Shown here: one piece after another, positions 45,213-58,889 of the stretch
How the letters are laid out: the number at the start of each line of letters is the position of its first letter
Position numbering within the stretch: position 1 is the stretch's first letter
NCBI GenBank assembly: GCA_029718625.1
Contig: CM056376.1
Coordinates: 109,713,576 to 109,777,575 of the forward strand
Direction: 5' to 3'
Origin: Synaphobranchus kaupii
Taxonomy: Eukaryota; Chordata; Actinopteri; Anguilliformes; Synaphobranchidae
Length of the DNA: 64,000 nucleotides
Position numbers and translations under genes: made by a program
The notes under the pieces: model-generated
The model's input: the letters and a program-made list of their open reading frames with translations, nothing else
Told to the model about the DNA's origin: nothing
Database searches by the model: none

Positions 45213-48200
45213 CTGTTTAAAAAGGACGAGAAGAAAGCCATCAGTCCCCTTCCCCTCCAACTCCAAGGCTAACGAGTCAATCTCACTCGGCCAAGCACTG
45301 CGCTGTGCAGTCAGTTTGGGTACCCTGCGGTTAGCCAATACTCGCTGCTCTATTAGGCATACAGAGCTATAAGCATGTCATGACATCACAGGGAGAGACT
45401 AATCCTTTTTAACAAAATTATTGGATTATGCCCAAAAGCATGGTAAGTACTGATTCTACATGACATGATATATAAAAGCTAAGCATAGGATTTCATGCTA
45501 AAACAAATAAATCTTAAATAATTTATTATTATTATTATTATAAATGTTTTAAGAGACCATACCTCTTTAATGCTTTTTGGTTCTGCAGTCTGGGCATTGC
45601 TCTGTGCTGGTGACACAGTGCCCCCTCTGGTGTTTTTGTGATCTGCAGGTGATCGGGATCCTCTGTGGCGAGGCCACAAGTAATCTCCAAACTGTAATTA
45701 GAAACACGGGTACGTCATGCGCCCAGGCCACTCGACACTGCGGCTATGCATGTGCTTCTGCTTGTGAGCATGTGATGAGCGTTCGGCACGTGGCTGGCTC
45801 AGTCTCCAGGACCAGCACTACAATGGTGAACCTGTCGAAAACGAGTATGCGGCAGAACGGCACGTACGGTTACATTTGCCTGGACTGAAACGTTTTACTT
45901 TCATGTAGAAATGGTGTATTTCACAGACACAGGAGCGTGCTGAGAAATACAGTCTATTTTATACATTTATTTTTTACATTCAAATACTGAAGATTCTTAC
46001 TTTTATCATCAAGCTCTGATTCGGTTTTGTACGCAGTGGCACAGGAAGTAAGTTAGAGCAGTCTTCTTTACACAGACAGCCTTGTTAGAGAAACTTTGTT
46101 TCAGCTTCCAGCGGCTGAGGCTAAATGTAAGCGGTACAGCGGGAGGTGACCAAGGTGAGCCGCTCGGTGTCGCGGGGCACCTTATAAATGATAACGACTT
46201 GTCCTTTTGCCGGTTACCCCCTCCGACCTGTGACCTTTGAACCCATCAGGTTTGTCCCGCTTTGTCCCATTTAATTCGCGGAAACTCTCGACCCGTGGCA
46301 TGTTCTCTTCTGGTTTCCATGGAAACCGTGCCATAGAGAATGCCGGCTAATGGACGGAGTGGGATGTTCAAACGGAGGGGGTTTAAGAAAATCCAATAAC
46401 CACCCCCCCCCCATTTACCTTCCCACAGGTTTGCCGGGTACAGGGGCATTGGGTGTCACCAAAGACACTTATATGTTGCTCCTGCATTGAATAGATTTAG
46501 CCTCTTCTGCGCAAAACTCGGGCGACTTTCAAAAGCTTTTTATCGAGGTGTACCGGTGTTTACCACTCATCCTGTTTTCAAAGAAGTGCCGTGAGCAAAA
46601 ACTGAAAGACAAAAGTTAGGCGTGTCTCGCACACATCCTGATGAAATCACAACTTTCACACGTCTACATCAAATATGCATAAGCAGACTGACACAATTGA
46701 ATAGACAATGAATAAATGAGTACTGCTGCAAACACTATTTACACTAAGAGAAAACTTTATAAAAACTACTACACCTGAAATTTCTTCATAAACTCTACAG
46801 AGTAAAATGTTCAGCGTTAATTCAATTCAGGTTTTGTGAGTCCAATGAGGATAAAATGTCCTCTATCAGAGTAAAATGTACTCCATCAGAGCTGATTGAG
46901 CACTGACCATTTACTTTATTCAGGGAAAGCTTTGTGAATCACCACCCTAGTACGTGAAACATTTACAGTAAACTATAAAAACTACTGCACTTATACAATG
47001 GCTTCATATATTGATTCGTCTTTTTTTTATGTAGGCTATAGTGAGGGCTTACAAACAAGGTGCTTAACACAATGCAAGTGGGATTGGTGGGTAGGACGCC
47101 CACTGTTTAGAGTCACAATAGGTAACCCTAATACAGCACTGTTGGATATGTTTTTTTTTCCTTCCATTCTGTTACTTATAGGATAATTGGGCTATTTATT
47201 ATGCTAAAACAATGTGGCTGAGTGAGCTGACCGTATAATCGAGGTGCTTGAGGCCTCACCATTCATACTCACCAGCTACCTGGATTCATTTCACCTGATA
47301 TTCTATCCAATTATTTTCCAATCAGGTGTTTGAATGGAACAAAAACTAGAAATATCGAAGGTACTGTAGGGCCAGCGCTTTCTATCCTCTCGTTTATAGG
47401 TCTGCTCTGAAAGCTGTGCATCTTCATATCTTTTCCATTATATATTTTTATTGAAAATAATGTCTTTCAATTACCTTTTATGATATAATAAAGATGACAA
47501 AACACACACATTAGCTTTCCTAATTGATTTACTACTTACTTGGTACCATATCAAAGCCCAGAGCAACGGGAAAATCACATGAGCTGCTTACATAACACTT
47601 TACTGCTCACATACACTTTAAAAAGAACAAGAATCACAGCGAACGTGTGTGGCTTTTCTTTTCGTGTTTGCTTTAACGTGCATTGTTTGTGCCGTGTCAA
47701 ACGTTGACAGTAATAGCACTTAACTGTAGCTTGATAACAGCAGTTGATGTTATTGTGTATTTATTTTAGAAATAATTAGGCTTTTCAGGTAATGTGATTT
47801 ACGTTATCACCAAATGAATTTGGCTAGATTAATGTTTACTTGATTTAACAAATTATTATTTTTTTTAAATATAATGCAATAATTTGATATTTAAAAGCAA
47901 GTTTTACTCAGATATATCTTTTCCTATTCTAGGAGAGACAAATTTGCTTGCTTGAAGTAATTATCCCAAGGTAAGTTATATGATGCATAATAGTCACTGA
48001 TAACTTAATATGTAGCAGAAGCAAATATTTCAGAGCAATAATAGTGCTAGCTGTTACAAGTTATCTTCTATGTTATGATTATAATTTGTGTAAGTATGTC
48101 TGAGGTAATCACATCACGCAATACCATGTACACATTATGTAACATCAATATCAATATACAAGTTGTATAATAGGGCTGTGTAAAACACCAAATCCCATAT

Positions 48201-51200
48201 GATCTGTTTTTGCTGTTTTTTTTCCCTGTGAAAATTGGTTGTTATACATTCCTTCCCAAAGTAATTACAAAGTTGTCACAGTAGCATGATTTTAAATTCA
48301 AATCAGCCAGTTATGAACCTGTGCATTTCAACCTCAGCTTTCCCTGAAGCTTTTCATCTTCCCAAAGGAGTATGCGGCGTGTGATGATCCCAGAGTGTGG
48401 CCAATGGGGAAACTAGCACAGACCGGCAGACAGTGCTATGACTAGCTAGTGTTTCTGCTGGTGTCCCTGCGGCGTGTGATGATCCCAGAGTGTGGCTAAT
48501 GGGGAAACTAGCACAGACCGGCAGACAGTGCTATGGCTAGCTAGTGTTTCTGCTGGTGTCCCTGCGGCGTGTGATGATCCCAGAGTGTGGCCAATGGGGA
48601 AACTAGCACAGACCGGCAGACAGTGCTATGGCTAGCTAGTGTTTCTGCTGGTGTCCCTGCGGCGTGTGATGATCCCAGAGTGTGGTCAATGGGGAAACTA
48701 GCACAGACCGGCAGACAGTGCTATGGCTAGCTAGTGTTTCTGCTGGTGTCCCTGCGGCGTGTGATGATCCCAGAGTGTGGCTAATGGGGAAACTAGCACA
48801 GACCGGCAGACAGTGCTATGGCTAGCTAGTGTTTCTGCTGGTGTCCCTGCGGCGTGTGATGATCCCAGAGTGTGGCCAATGGGGAAACTAGCACAGACCA
48901 GCAGACAGTGCTATGGCTAGCTAGTGTTTCTGCTGGTGTCCCTGCGGCGTGTGATGATCCCAGAGTGTGGTCAATGGGGAAACTAGCACAGACCAGCAGA
49001 CAGTGCTATGGCGAGCTAGTGTTTCTGCTGGTGTCCCTGCGGCGTGTGATGATCCCAGAGTGTGGCTAATGGGGAAACTAGCACAGACCAGCAGACAGTG
49101 CTATGGCTAGCTAGTGCTTCTCCTCGTGTCCCTTTTTTGATGGGTGTGGCGTAATCTATCTTTAGATTAGATTTATTAGACTTATATTTGCTTACCATAT
49201 TTAATTTGTATTAGGGGGTTGTCAGTACATCATATTTTCCATCAGGCAATATCCAAAGACACTCACCTTGGCCCTCAGAATGTCGGTTACCCACGATATC
49301 TGGGCCTCCTTAGTCTCACAGAACAAGTACCTGCAGGTCCAGAAACACCAAAGAAATAAATTAATATTTACACAAGTTCGGTGTTAACACATGCCCCCGA
49401 CTTCTCCCTTATTATCTACTCAATGATGAAATGACATTAAAGGTTTCCTTTCACCAGAAAAAGGGTAGAACGCTTAGCAGCAAACTGGAGCATGTCCTTC
49501 AGTCATGGGAGAGAGCAAATTAAATGCGTGCTCCTCCACCTACCAGCATTTGCCCATGTGAGTGGCTCCTTTTATGCGGGAAAAAGATCCAGAAAATTTT
49601 TTTTTTTTTTAAATAAAAAAAATCAAGGATCGCTTTAGGTCCCAGGAGTTAAGTGCGCTCCAACGACGCTTCGCGCCGAATAAGAACTCGCTCTGAAGGG
49701 ATATCACCTTGGGAAAACAGCTGACTGCCAAACAGCACGCGCAATATTCCCTGTGATTTTCAACTTCAGGTGTGAATAAAACCTTTTATACTGGTGATTT
49801 TGAAAGGAAGCTAGAGGATTCTGGGTAAAATTCAAAGGTACGATATTGAAAGGGATGCTTCTTTATCTTTTATTTTGTTTTTATTTATTATTTTTGTTTT
49901 TTGCATTTATCCGACACCACAGACTTACTGAACTTACTGCCTGAATTTCTCTCGCAAAACATTTTGATTTAATTTGTGACCATTATCAATGATATCATCT
50001 CTGTGAGTGGTGGGCCTGTACTGGGCCTGTTAATGCTGTTTCCTGTTCCAAACAGAGGATTCTGCGCCCATTTCCTGTTTATAGCACTGCTGGATTACTC
50101 CTACATCCTCCTGAGACCCGGCAGAAATTTTTTAAAACGTATTTAATTATTATTTTTTTTAAATAGAGTAAGGGCCTGATTTACTATGGCTGAAAATATT
50201 TTCAAAACTATATCATGTATTTATTTTTATTAATCGTCCCTTGTAGTATAGATTTCAGCATAGTAGAATATATGGTTCTTGAGATTAAGACCAGAGACTC
50301 ATGTCCCCTATAGGGGGACATGAGTGTGCACGCGCACACACACACACTTTTTTCTCAAAAGCACACTCTAGTCCTTTGATGGCTTAGACCCAAAGTGGGC
50401 ACTTGAAGCAGCAAACTGTCGACGGTGCATAAAGTGGAAGGAGCGGTAACCCTGGTCTCATTTACCCCGAGTCAGACACAGACTGCAACTCGAGTGAATC
50501 ACAACTGCGCGCTCGTCCAAAAATACCTAACCAGATCTGAGGAGAGAACCAGTCATGACCCCGTGACCTCCAAGGTCACAGGCATCTGACCTCCTGAGCA
50601 CTGATCTTCACTGAAGTCGCTTTCATTTGGCCTAAAGTTCTGTTCATAATTACTGAATCGGGTCAATTGTGTACTTTATCTGACAGTTTTGGCAATGCTT
50701 TGAGCCACAGCCACTGCCTGCACAGTTCTGTCCCCTATAGATTACTCCTACATCCTCCTGAGACCCGGCAGAAATTTTTTAAAACGTATTTAATTATTAT
50801 TTTTTTTAAATAGAGTAAGGGCCTGATTTACTATGGCTGAAAATATTTTCAAAACTATATCATGTATTTATTTTTATTAATCGTCCCTTGTAGTATAGAT
50901 TTCAGCATAGTAGAATATATGGTTCTTGAGATTAAGACCAGAGACTCATGTCCCCTATAGGGGACAGAACTGTGCAGGCAGTGGCTGTGGCTCAAAGCAT
51001 TGCCAAAACTGTCAGATAAAGTACACAATTGACCCGATTCAGTAATTATGAACAGAACTTTAGGCCAAATGAAAGCGACTTCAGTGAAGATCAGTGCTCA
51101 GGAGGTCAGATGCCTGTGACCTTGGAGGTCACGGGGTCATGACTGGTTCTCTCCTCAGATCTGGTTAGGTATTTTTGGACGAGCGCGCAGTTGTGATTCA

Positions 51201-54200
51201 CTCGAGTTGCAGTCTGTGTCTGACTCGGGGTAAATGAGACCAGGGTTACCGCTCCTTCCACTTTATGCACCGTCGACAGTTTGCTGCTTCAAGTGCCCAC
51301 TTTGGGTCTAAGCCATCAAAGGACTAGAGTGTGCTTTTGAGAAAAAAGTGTGTGTGTGTGCGCGGTGCGTGCCTGTGTGTGTGCGTGTGTGATTGTGAGT
51401 GAGATAGAAAGGCAGAAAGACTGATAGAAAGAGATAGAGACAGAGAGAAAAATAGGAGGTAAGATGCTCTCTCTAAAACAGGATCTTCTGTACGATCTAT
51501 CTCAGAGGCCAGATGTAACTGATTGATTATCCAATGGACTGAGCAATAAGAGAAGCTATTTGATATGTTTGTCTTTTTCTACTCCTAGGAAACAAGGGGG
51601 TCAATGTCCAATTTATGATGACAATTTGAGAAGTATCTGAATGGGATAAAGTCACTCACCATTGCTGCTTTTCCATGTAAACAGTAAACCCCCAGCTATT
51701 CAGAAAAAATAATAATAAAAAGAGAGAACAATTAACTCAAAAAAGCAATGCGGTACAAATGGACCACAGCAATGAAGTGTTTGTCCAACAATGATTATGC
51801 ACACTTTCATATACAAATGAAATAAAGGGGAAAAAATGAAAGAACAGTGGGAAGGTAATGCAGACACTTTGAGAGACTGAAGTGTTATAACAGGCTCATT
51901 GGGGAACACTTCTGTAGCACTAACTCCTACTCAGGTTGAGGATAGCGGCTGAACTCCGCGATCGACCGCTCTGCGGCGTGATCCTCATGAAAGCCGCGCA
52001 AACCGTTTGTTGAGGGGCGGCAGAGATTGAAAAGGAGAGACGAAGACGATGTCACCCCCCCCCACCCCCCCCCCCCCCCCCCCCCACCCCCCTCCCCCCT
52101 CCTATGACTGCAAAGTGACCTCAGGTTCCAAATGAGCAGAGCTGGGCTTCTGTGTTCCAGATCCAGTGTGGGTCAGGGACACAGAGCGAAGTACAAAGCC
52201 TTCAGCAGATACACTGAGGCCCAGAGCGCTTCACACTGCTGCTGTAGCATTCTGGATTTAACCCACTCCCCTCTCCTCTGAAGAGTTATGTGTGTCCTTC
52301 TTCTCTATCTCTCTCTCTATATATATATATATATATCTCCCTCTGCATGTCTGTGTCTGTCTCAGTGTCTCTCTCACACACACACACGTCCTCCCGTTCT
52401 CTCACCCTCTCACACGCTATAGCAGCAAGATCATTTCAATATTAAAATGTCCGTTTCTATGGTTTCTCTTTTGCCACTGGTCATTCCCTGCCTAAAATGG
52501 CTACTGAAGGAGCGAAGAGAAAGACGCATTTCTGACTCTGACATGCCGGCCACTCACTGTACTGTCACAAATTGAGGACCATGGGAAATAACAATTGCCT
52601 AATGCCAAACAAACACTTCTGCTACTAACAAAAAGATAAGTTGCAACTCTGCCTCGATGCATCACAATTACAGGGAATTACTGCATGCAAATCAGCATTT
52701 CCATTTTCATTTCAAAAGGTAAGCCGATGATTTATATTTGTTATATTATAATCACATTTAAACAATTTAGTCAATCTAATTATGTTGACAAATAGATGCG
52801 AGTTTAGCTGGGTTTTGTGAGAGGTAGTGTTGCATTCGGGATGCTCAGAGAGATGGAAGGACCACACTAGAGAGATGCATGACTACTACAGCACCAATGC
52901 AAAAATAATGAAAATCTCTCCTGATCATTTATGTAGAGATATTGCTCTTGCTTTCTACCATGCAAAAGCTCATCTTTTCAGATTAGCCATGTTGTGTCAT
53001 TGTCACCATGCACTGCGATGGCGCACCGTTGCTGCGTCAGACGGATGGCGGCCTCACGCCATGGTTTACCTGGTGGCCGGCTTGAGCCTTCTCTTCAGCC
53101 CCAGGTAGCATTTGACGGAGCTCACTGGCACTTCCCTCTCTGGCTTACTGCTCTGAAAGGAGGAGTTTGTGTCTGTCAGAGAGTCGGTGAAACAGGAAGC
53201 AAAAACAGGAAGCATACACCAAATTCATTCGAGGGTTCTGAGTGGTGGGAACATCTTGGGTGGTCACCAGGGTCAGAGGTCATCCTGGTACGGCCCCCGG
53301 ATGGGATGGCAGTGTATCGCAGGGCCATTATTACCCATAATCCATCTCTGTTAATGCTGCTTGCCAAGTGGAGGAGCGCTGGGTGTTTTTAAAGGACTTG
53401 GCAGAGGAACTATAGAGTGTAGAGGGGCAGGGTTGAATCAGTGGCTCAATACCAACAGTATATTCACCTAAGAGAAGGTCTACTTTGGAGAGGAATGCTG
53501 TTATGTGGCTATGAATCGTCCCATTTGAGTAATGCTCTTTGGAATCTGTTTTAATGAGTACTAATTAGTGAAAACAGCTATTTGAATTACAATGTCAACA
53601 GCTGTGAAGGGTAGATTAAGTATTTGGTCACCAAACCTCCCAAAAAATAAACACAACACACACGCACACGCACACACACGCACACACACACATGGGAAGA
53701 CATGTGCATGGACACACACACACACACACACACACACACGGGAACATATGTGCATGGGCACACACACACACACACAGACACACACACCCATGCACACACA
53801 TGTACACACATGTACATTGGAACAAATGCATGGGCACACACACACATGTACATTGGAACAAATGCATGGGCACACACTCACACATACACACAGTTTGAGG
53901 ACGTTTGTTTTAAAGGAGGAAAATGTGCTGTGGCAGAATAAAAGAAAGCACAGAGGAGTAAGAAACGGCATCAGTATTATTAATATATGAATGTGTAAAG
54001 GTAGGTGGTGATATGCTGTAAAAGAACAGTGTGCCTTATTTGTTCTGCAGTTTACTGACCTCTGCAATTACACTCATCTGGAGCCAGATGGTTAAATTAA
54101 AAAAGTGACAGTAGTTTCATGAACTTTTCAGGCTGGCACTTCAACAACACCTCAGAAAGGTGAATTCCAACAGAAGCTGCCTCAACCTCATAGCAACAAC

Positions 54201-57200
54201 TGACAACTTTTCTTCCTAGAAACGTTCTGATGAAATCTTCATTTTTTAAATGTTTTTTTTTTTCCTTGTGAAAGTGATAAATGTTGGGGGGAGTGTCCTG
54301 ATAAAACATTGGTTTTCAGCGTCGCAAAGAGCCCCATTTTGAGGGTGAATCCTGACAGCATGGGGCAATTCTGGGCAAAAGCACCAGGATCCCACTTCTC
54401 CATACATTCCTTTGAAGTTCATGGCAAAACAGACAAGAACTAGTTTTACCTGTTTTATTTCCATTGTTTAAGCAGTTTAATCAAAACTAGAGGTGTCCCA
54501 GCACCCTGTTAAGTGACTTTGTGTTGCCGTTTCAGTTTCCTTTTTTTTTTTTTGCTTCGCTACCCATGCGTGATGCCTTGATCCCTGTAACCTTCACACC
54601 ATCCCGAACATTGTTTCTGAAAACCAATTCAATTTCTGCTACACTGCTAATTTCCACCTTTATCACTTGTTAATTAGGCACATTCCGCCACAGACTGGTA
54701 TCACACTAATTAAGAAAAGAACAGCCTTCATTCAAAGCCTGTTTTTTATCGCATCAATTATTAACACGTCTTCTCAGTCTCTCGCAGTCGAGCTTTCAAC
54801 TGGAGCGGAGCCTTTGAAATAGACCCTCATGGACACGGCGAGCGCATCTGCGTCGCTTTTAACACGGGTCCATCGCATCAGGCCCAGTGGGGATGTAAAC
54901 GGCACAAATTTTTTAAAAGGAATATATTGGAATTAATTGTAGAGTGATCACTTTTTTTTTTTCCCCTTTGAAGACTTTTAAAGGGATGCTAAGAGACAAA
55001 TGTGAAGAGCTCATTTGAAGAGCGTCTTGAAGCTTTCACAACAAAACATGTTGTCAAGCTGAGATTCAAACAGTCGTGCGATGGTGCTGGATCAGGCCAT
55101 TGAAACAGTGTTAAAAACAGCGCTGGGCTTTCATTTATACTCTCCTGCATTGGATGTTCTGAGGATATAAGCGCATCATGGATAACAGAGGCTTCAACTT
55201 TCTTTCAACAGATGATTTTTTTTTTTCACCCTATGTGTTATTTAATGGACTCAACAATTAACTACAATAGAAGCTGGGATTGTGTCTCTATGCGCGACTC
55301 TATTCAACATGTATCGTTCATTTTTAGCAACACCTTTGTGCTGTAGGTCCATCCAATAAATCAAAGACCTCATCACTCTCTCTTCTCTTCTACTCAGAAT
55401 CCAAAACAACGAAAGGACACCACAGTAGCACCACCTCCCTTCCTCTAACTCTAAGTCAGACCCTCTTTCTGGTAATATTTCAGGTGATATTAAGCCAACT
55501 GTTTTTCCACACCATACCATATTCAAGGTATCCCCTTCTGAAACAGCTAATTACAGAGACATGCAGTGCAGAGAATGATAAAAATAGCATCTCCCGACCC
55601 CTGCTTGTTTACCAGCTAAGTCATCAATAAACATGGATAATGAACTTTGAACTTCTGACTCCTGACTCTTTTTAGGAAAGCTTGCTATTTTACCTTGGTC
55701 CTGTGAGCCTAACAATCAATTATTTGATTTCAGTAGCTTCAAAACATACATGCACTGGGGGGAAAAAAAGCATTTACTTTGTATGTGTTTACGAACAGAT
55801 TAGCCACAGACTATTAGCATTCCCCAGCTTACACCCTTTCCATGAAACACAGGCCACTGAATTGCCTCACACATATTGTCAGACTCACTCTAACTTTCTT
55901 CTACTTGGGTCAAGGTGAGACCTGAGATGGCAAATGGCAAATGCTTAGACAAAATCATTTAAAATTAATTTTTTCTCAAGATTTTGAATGTCCAATTGCA
56001 TTCCCCAGCCATACTCATTGCCACAGCCTCCGCTGTTGATTCAGGAGAGCGCACAGGACAAGCACACATTCTCCTCCAAAGTCAGTCCACTGCTTCTTTT
56101 CACAGCACAACCTGAGCTCGCGTACACGAGTCAATAGAGGACACTTTGTGGTCCATTTTACTAAGATCCCAAATAAGGGGTGTTATTTTGCGTGCGCAAC
56201 TAAAGTATTTGCATGTGTTATCATTTTGAACTGTCGTCTCGCAAGAAAGAGGTTCTGGGTTCTAATCCTGGTCCTGATCCTCTCTGCGTGGAGTACAAAA
56301 CTAAGGGGTTTACAGTCACATGTTTTTCCCGTGTTCGCGTGGGTTTCCTCCGAGCACCTGTCAGGTTAGGTAAACTCCTGCCATTGTCCTTGACTAAGGC
56401 ACTGGCATCAGAACTGGAGTTGGTCCCCGGGCGCTGCACTGTGGCTGCCCACTGCTCCTAAGCAGTTAGGATGGGTCAAATGCAGAGGACAAATTACCCC
56501 ACGCGGTCAATAAAGTATAACTTAACTTAACTTCACTCTGCGGGTGATCAACAAAGAGACATTATGCAAATGACTCCAGCTGCAAATACATTCAAATGAG
56601 ATATTTTGCATGTTTGGAATGGTTAGGTATAGCCTACTGTTACATTAACAAGCTGGTGGTTTACTACAAACTGTTTCACTGGATGTGTCTTATAGTTTCT
56701 GCAGGGAGTAAGATGTTGTCAGGACTGCAATGATCGTAATTATACTTTTTCTATACTACTTGCGCCGTTAGTGTCACATAAAATCACATTTCCATCTAAC
56801 GATGGGGTTTGTTTTCATAAATTTGTATTTGCTTTGTTAGTCACTGTTTATTATAATAGACGTCGTATTGCTTGATTGACTGAAATACTAGTTACTCTTG
56901 CAGCCTACCTCTTACCTCACAGCTGTTCTCTGAAACATGTGACTGAGCCACCCGTTTCTCCCTACGCATCATTGCCAAACTCACACAGAGGAATCAAAGG
57001 ACGACCACCCATATGCAGCTGCATGCAGACCACGTGCTTGCCCAGCCCATGCGCCGTGAGTCATCCTGGCCGACTAAATCCTCCTCGGGTGACACTGCGG
57101 CCAATTATACGTCGCTACGCGACAGCGCTGGCACTGTCTGGGTTTGACACCAGACTGCGGAGCCCAGCCGTACACAGGAACAGTGACCTTACAGGATGAG

Positions 57201-58636
57201 TCACCCAGCAGCCTCCGGTTCTCACACAGAGAAGAAGGTAGCAGCCTCTCATTTCTTCTTTCCTAAACATGGCCCTCATTATGGCTCTCCTCCGCAGCCT
57301 GAACACTGTCTGCAGCAGGGGAAAGGGCTTTGCTTTACTTAAGCACGGCGACTCAATGCGAACACCATGTGCAAAGATCAGCGATCGGAGTGCAGCAATT
57401 CCCTTGAGGGGCAAAGTATAGTTCCACTCGACTGACAAATTGCCAACCACCCTACAGAAGACTACACCAAGTTGTGCAGAAAAAAAGAACAACATTAAGC
57501 TGACGGCCATTACGCTATGCTATACAATAAGAACAAGGGCAATGATCGACAGGGTCTGAAAACAGAAAAAAATAAGTTACTCCCAGGCCTCGTGTTCCCT
57601 CTACTGTAGTCGACCGTTTCTGTCAAATGTGTCCTCAATCAACTTCTCTCGCATTTTTAAACCAGCTATTCAATGTTTCCAGCCTTCTCTCTTCGGAAAC
57701 TATTCATGTCTTGCCCATTAAGACAAAAAATACATAAATAAATAAATAAAAATCATCCAGCTAGCTAGCCACCTGCTAACCTATAGCCAGGTCAATACGA
57801 GTCCAACCTAGTACAATCTTTTCTATAACAAAAAAAAAAATACAAGATCGAAAAGGGTGAAGGAGAATTCATAAATGTATGACGTCGATGATGAACTAAT
57901 AAAGAATAAAACATGAATAGCGAAGACCTATCTTTTATATCTATATATTATATGTGATTTCTGTTTCCTCTGAAAAGCATCTCACAGTGTGACAGTGTCT
58001 CTGTAAAAACTGTGATACAACTAAAATGGAATTGAATGTATTAGTCTTGAATAGAGTTTAATTCAAATAAGTACAAGGCTTACTACATGTATTGCATTTA
58101 CATTTAGCAGACGCTGTTATCCAGAGCATCTAATGAGACTAGAAGAACCGTTCCAGCCGTGGAAAGTCAATTCAGTCACAGTCAATGGCAGAGACATGTG
58201 GAAGAACAAAGGCATAAGCCTGCTCCTTCTTCTTTTTTTTTTCTTTTTTTAAAACATATACATTTTCACTATCTTAAACATAATGTAAGGATTAAAAAAA
58301 AACACAAGAAAGTTGTGAAGCTTTACATCGATTATAAACTGGCACAGAAGGGCTTCTGCTGCTCAAGTGCTGAAGGGTGTGTTGCCATTAGCAACTTGCT
58401 AGGAGACCAAAAGGGTTTTTTTTTTCCGGGAAAAAATGCAGGCGCTCTGGCGGTTAAATGCATTTGAAGGGTCTCAGTCTGTCAGAACAGTGGAGGGTTT
58501 GTCATTCACACAGCACATTTCACATTTCCAGACAATTCTCTGCACACTCTTTGTTTGAGGCCTGAAATGCATAGAACCACAGATAACCAAAGAAAAGAGA
58601 GATGGAGAGAGATAGACAGACAGAGAGAGAGAAAGA

Positions 58637-58674
<38 letters not shown>

Positions 58675-58854
58675 TCATTAGATGGGGTGAATTATACTAA
58701 TGCCCTCACCTTCATGTCCTTGTAGATGCAGAGCTTTCCGTCTCGAAGAATGGCGTACCTGTCCTGGAACTTGTGTCCCGAGAGCAGTTTAGATGACCCG
58801 TCCTTGAATTTCAGATTTTCCCCTTTAGTAATGTCTTTTGTGCAACCTGTGAAA

Positions 58855-58889
<35 letters not shown>

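Noticed and set aside
44534..45272. Frames of 157-170 codons on the plus strand and in other minus frames around 44534-45272
   Set aside because: Shadows of the arap2 terminal exon and its GC-rich composition; splice site, phase and homology support only 45212-44895.
46420..46470. Extra arap2 exon before a GTAAAT site at about 46421
   Set aside because: Exons 49330-49267 and 45691-45563 already join in phase 0 with the expected protein text; no acceptor or homology supports another exon here.
48374..49133. CRISPR array or similar repeat-spacer structure
   Set aside because: Units are contiguous 95-bp repeats with no unique spacers, in a vertebrate intron.
50331..51364. The 410-bp inverted arms as TIRs of a large transposon
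   Set aside because: The arms differ from known termini, there is no target duplication, and the direct A repeats are better explained by a rearrangement or haplotype duplication.
52827..53392. Plus-strand frames of 93 and 132 codons
   Set aside because: They overlap the arap2 exon at 53152-53070 antisense and show no family similarity.
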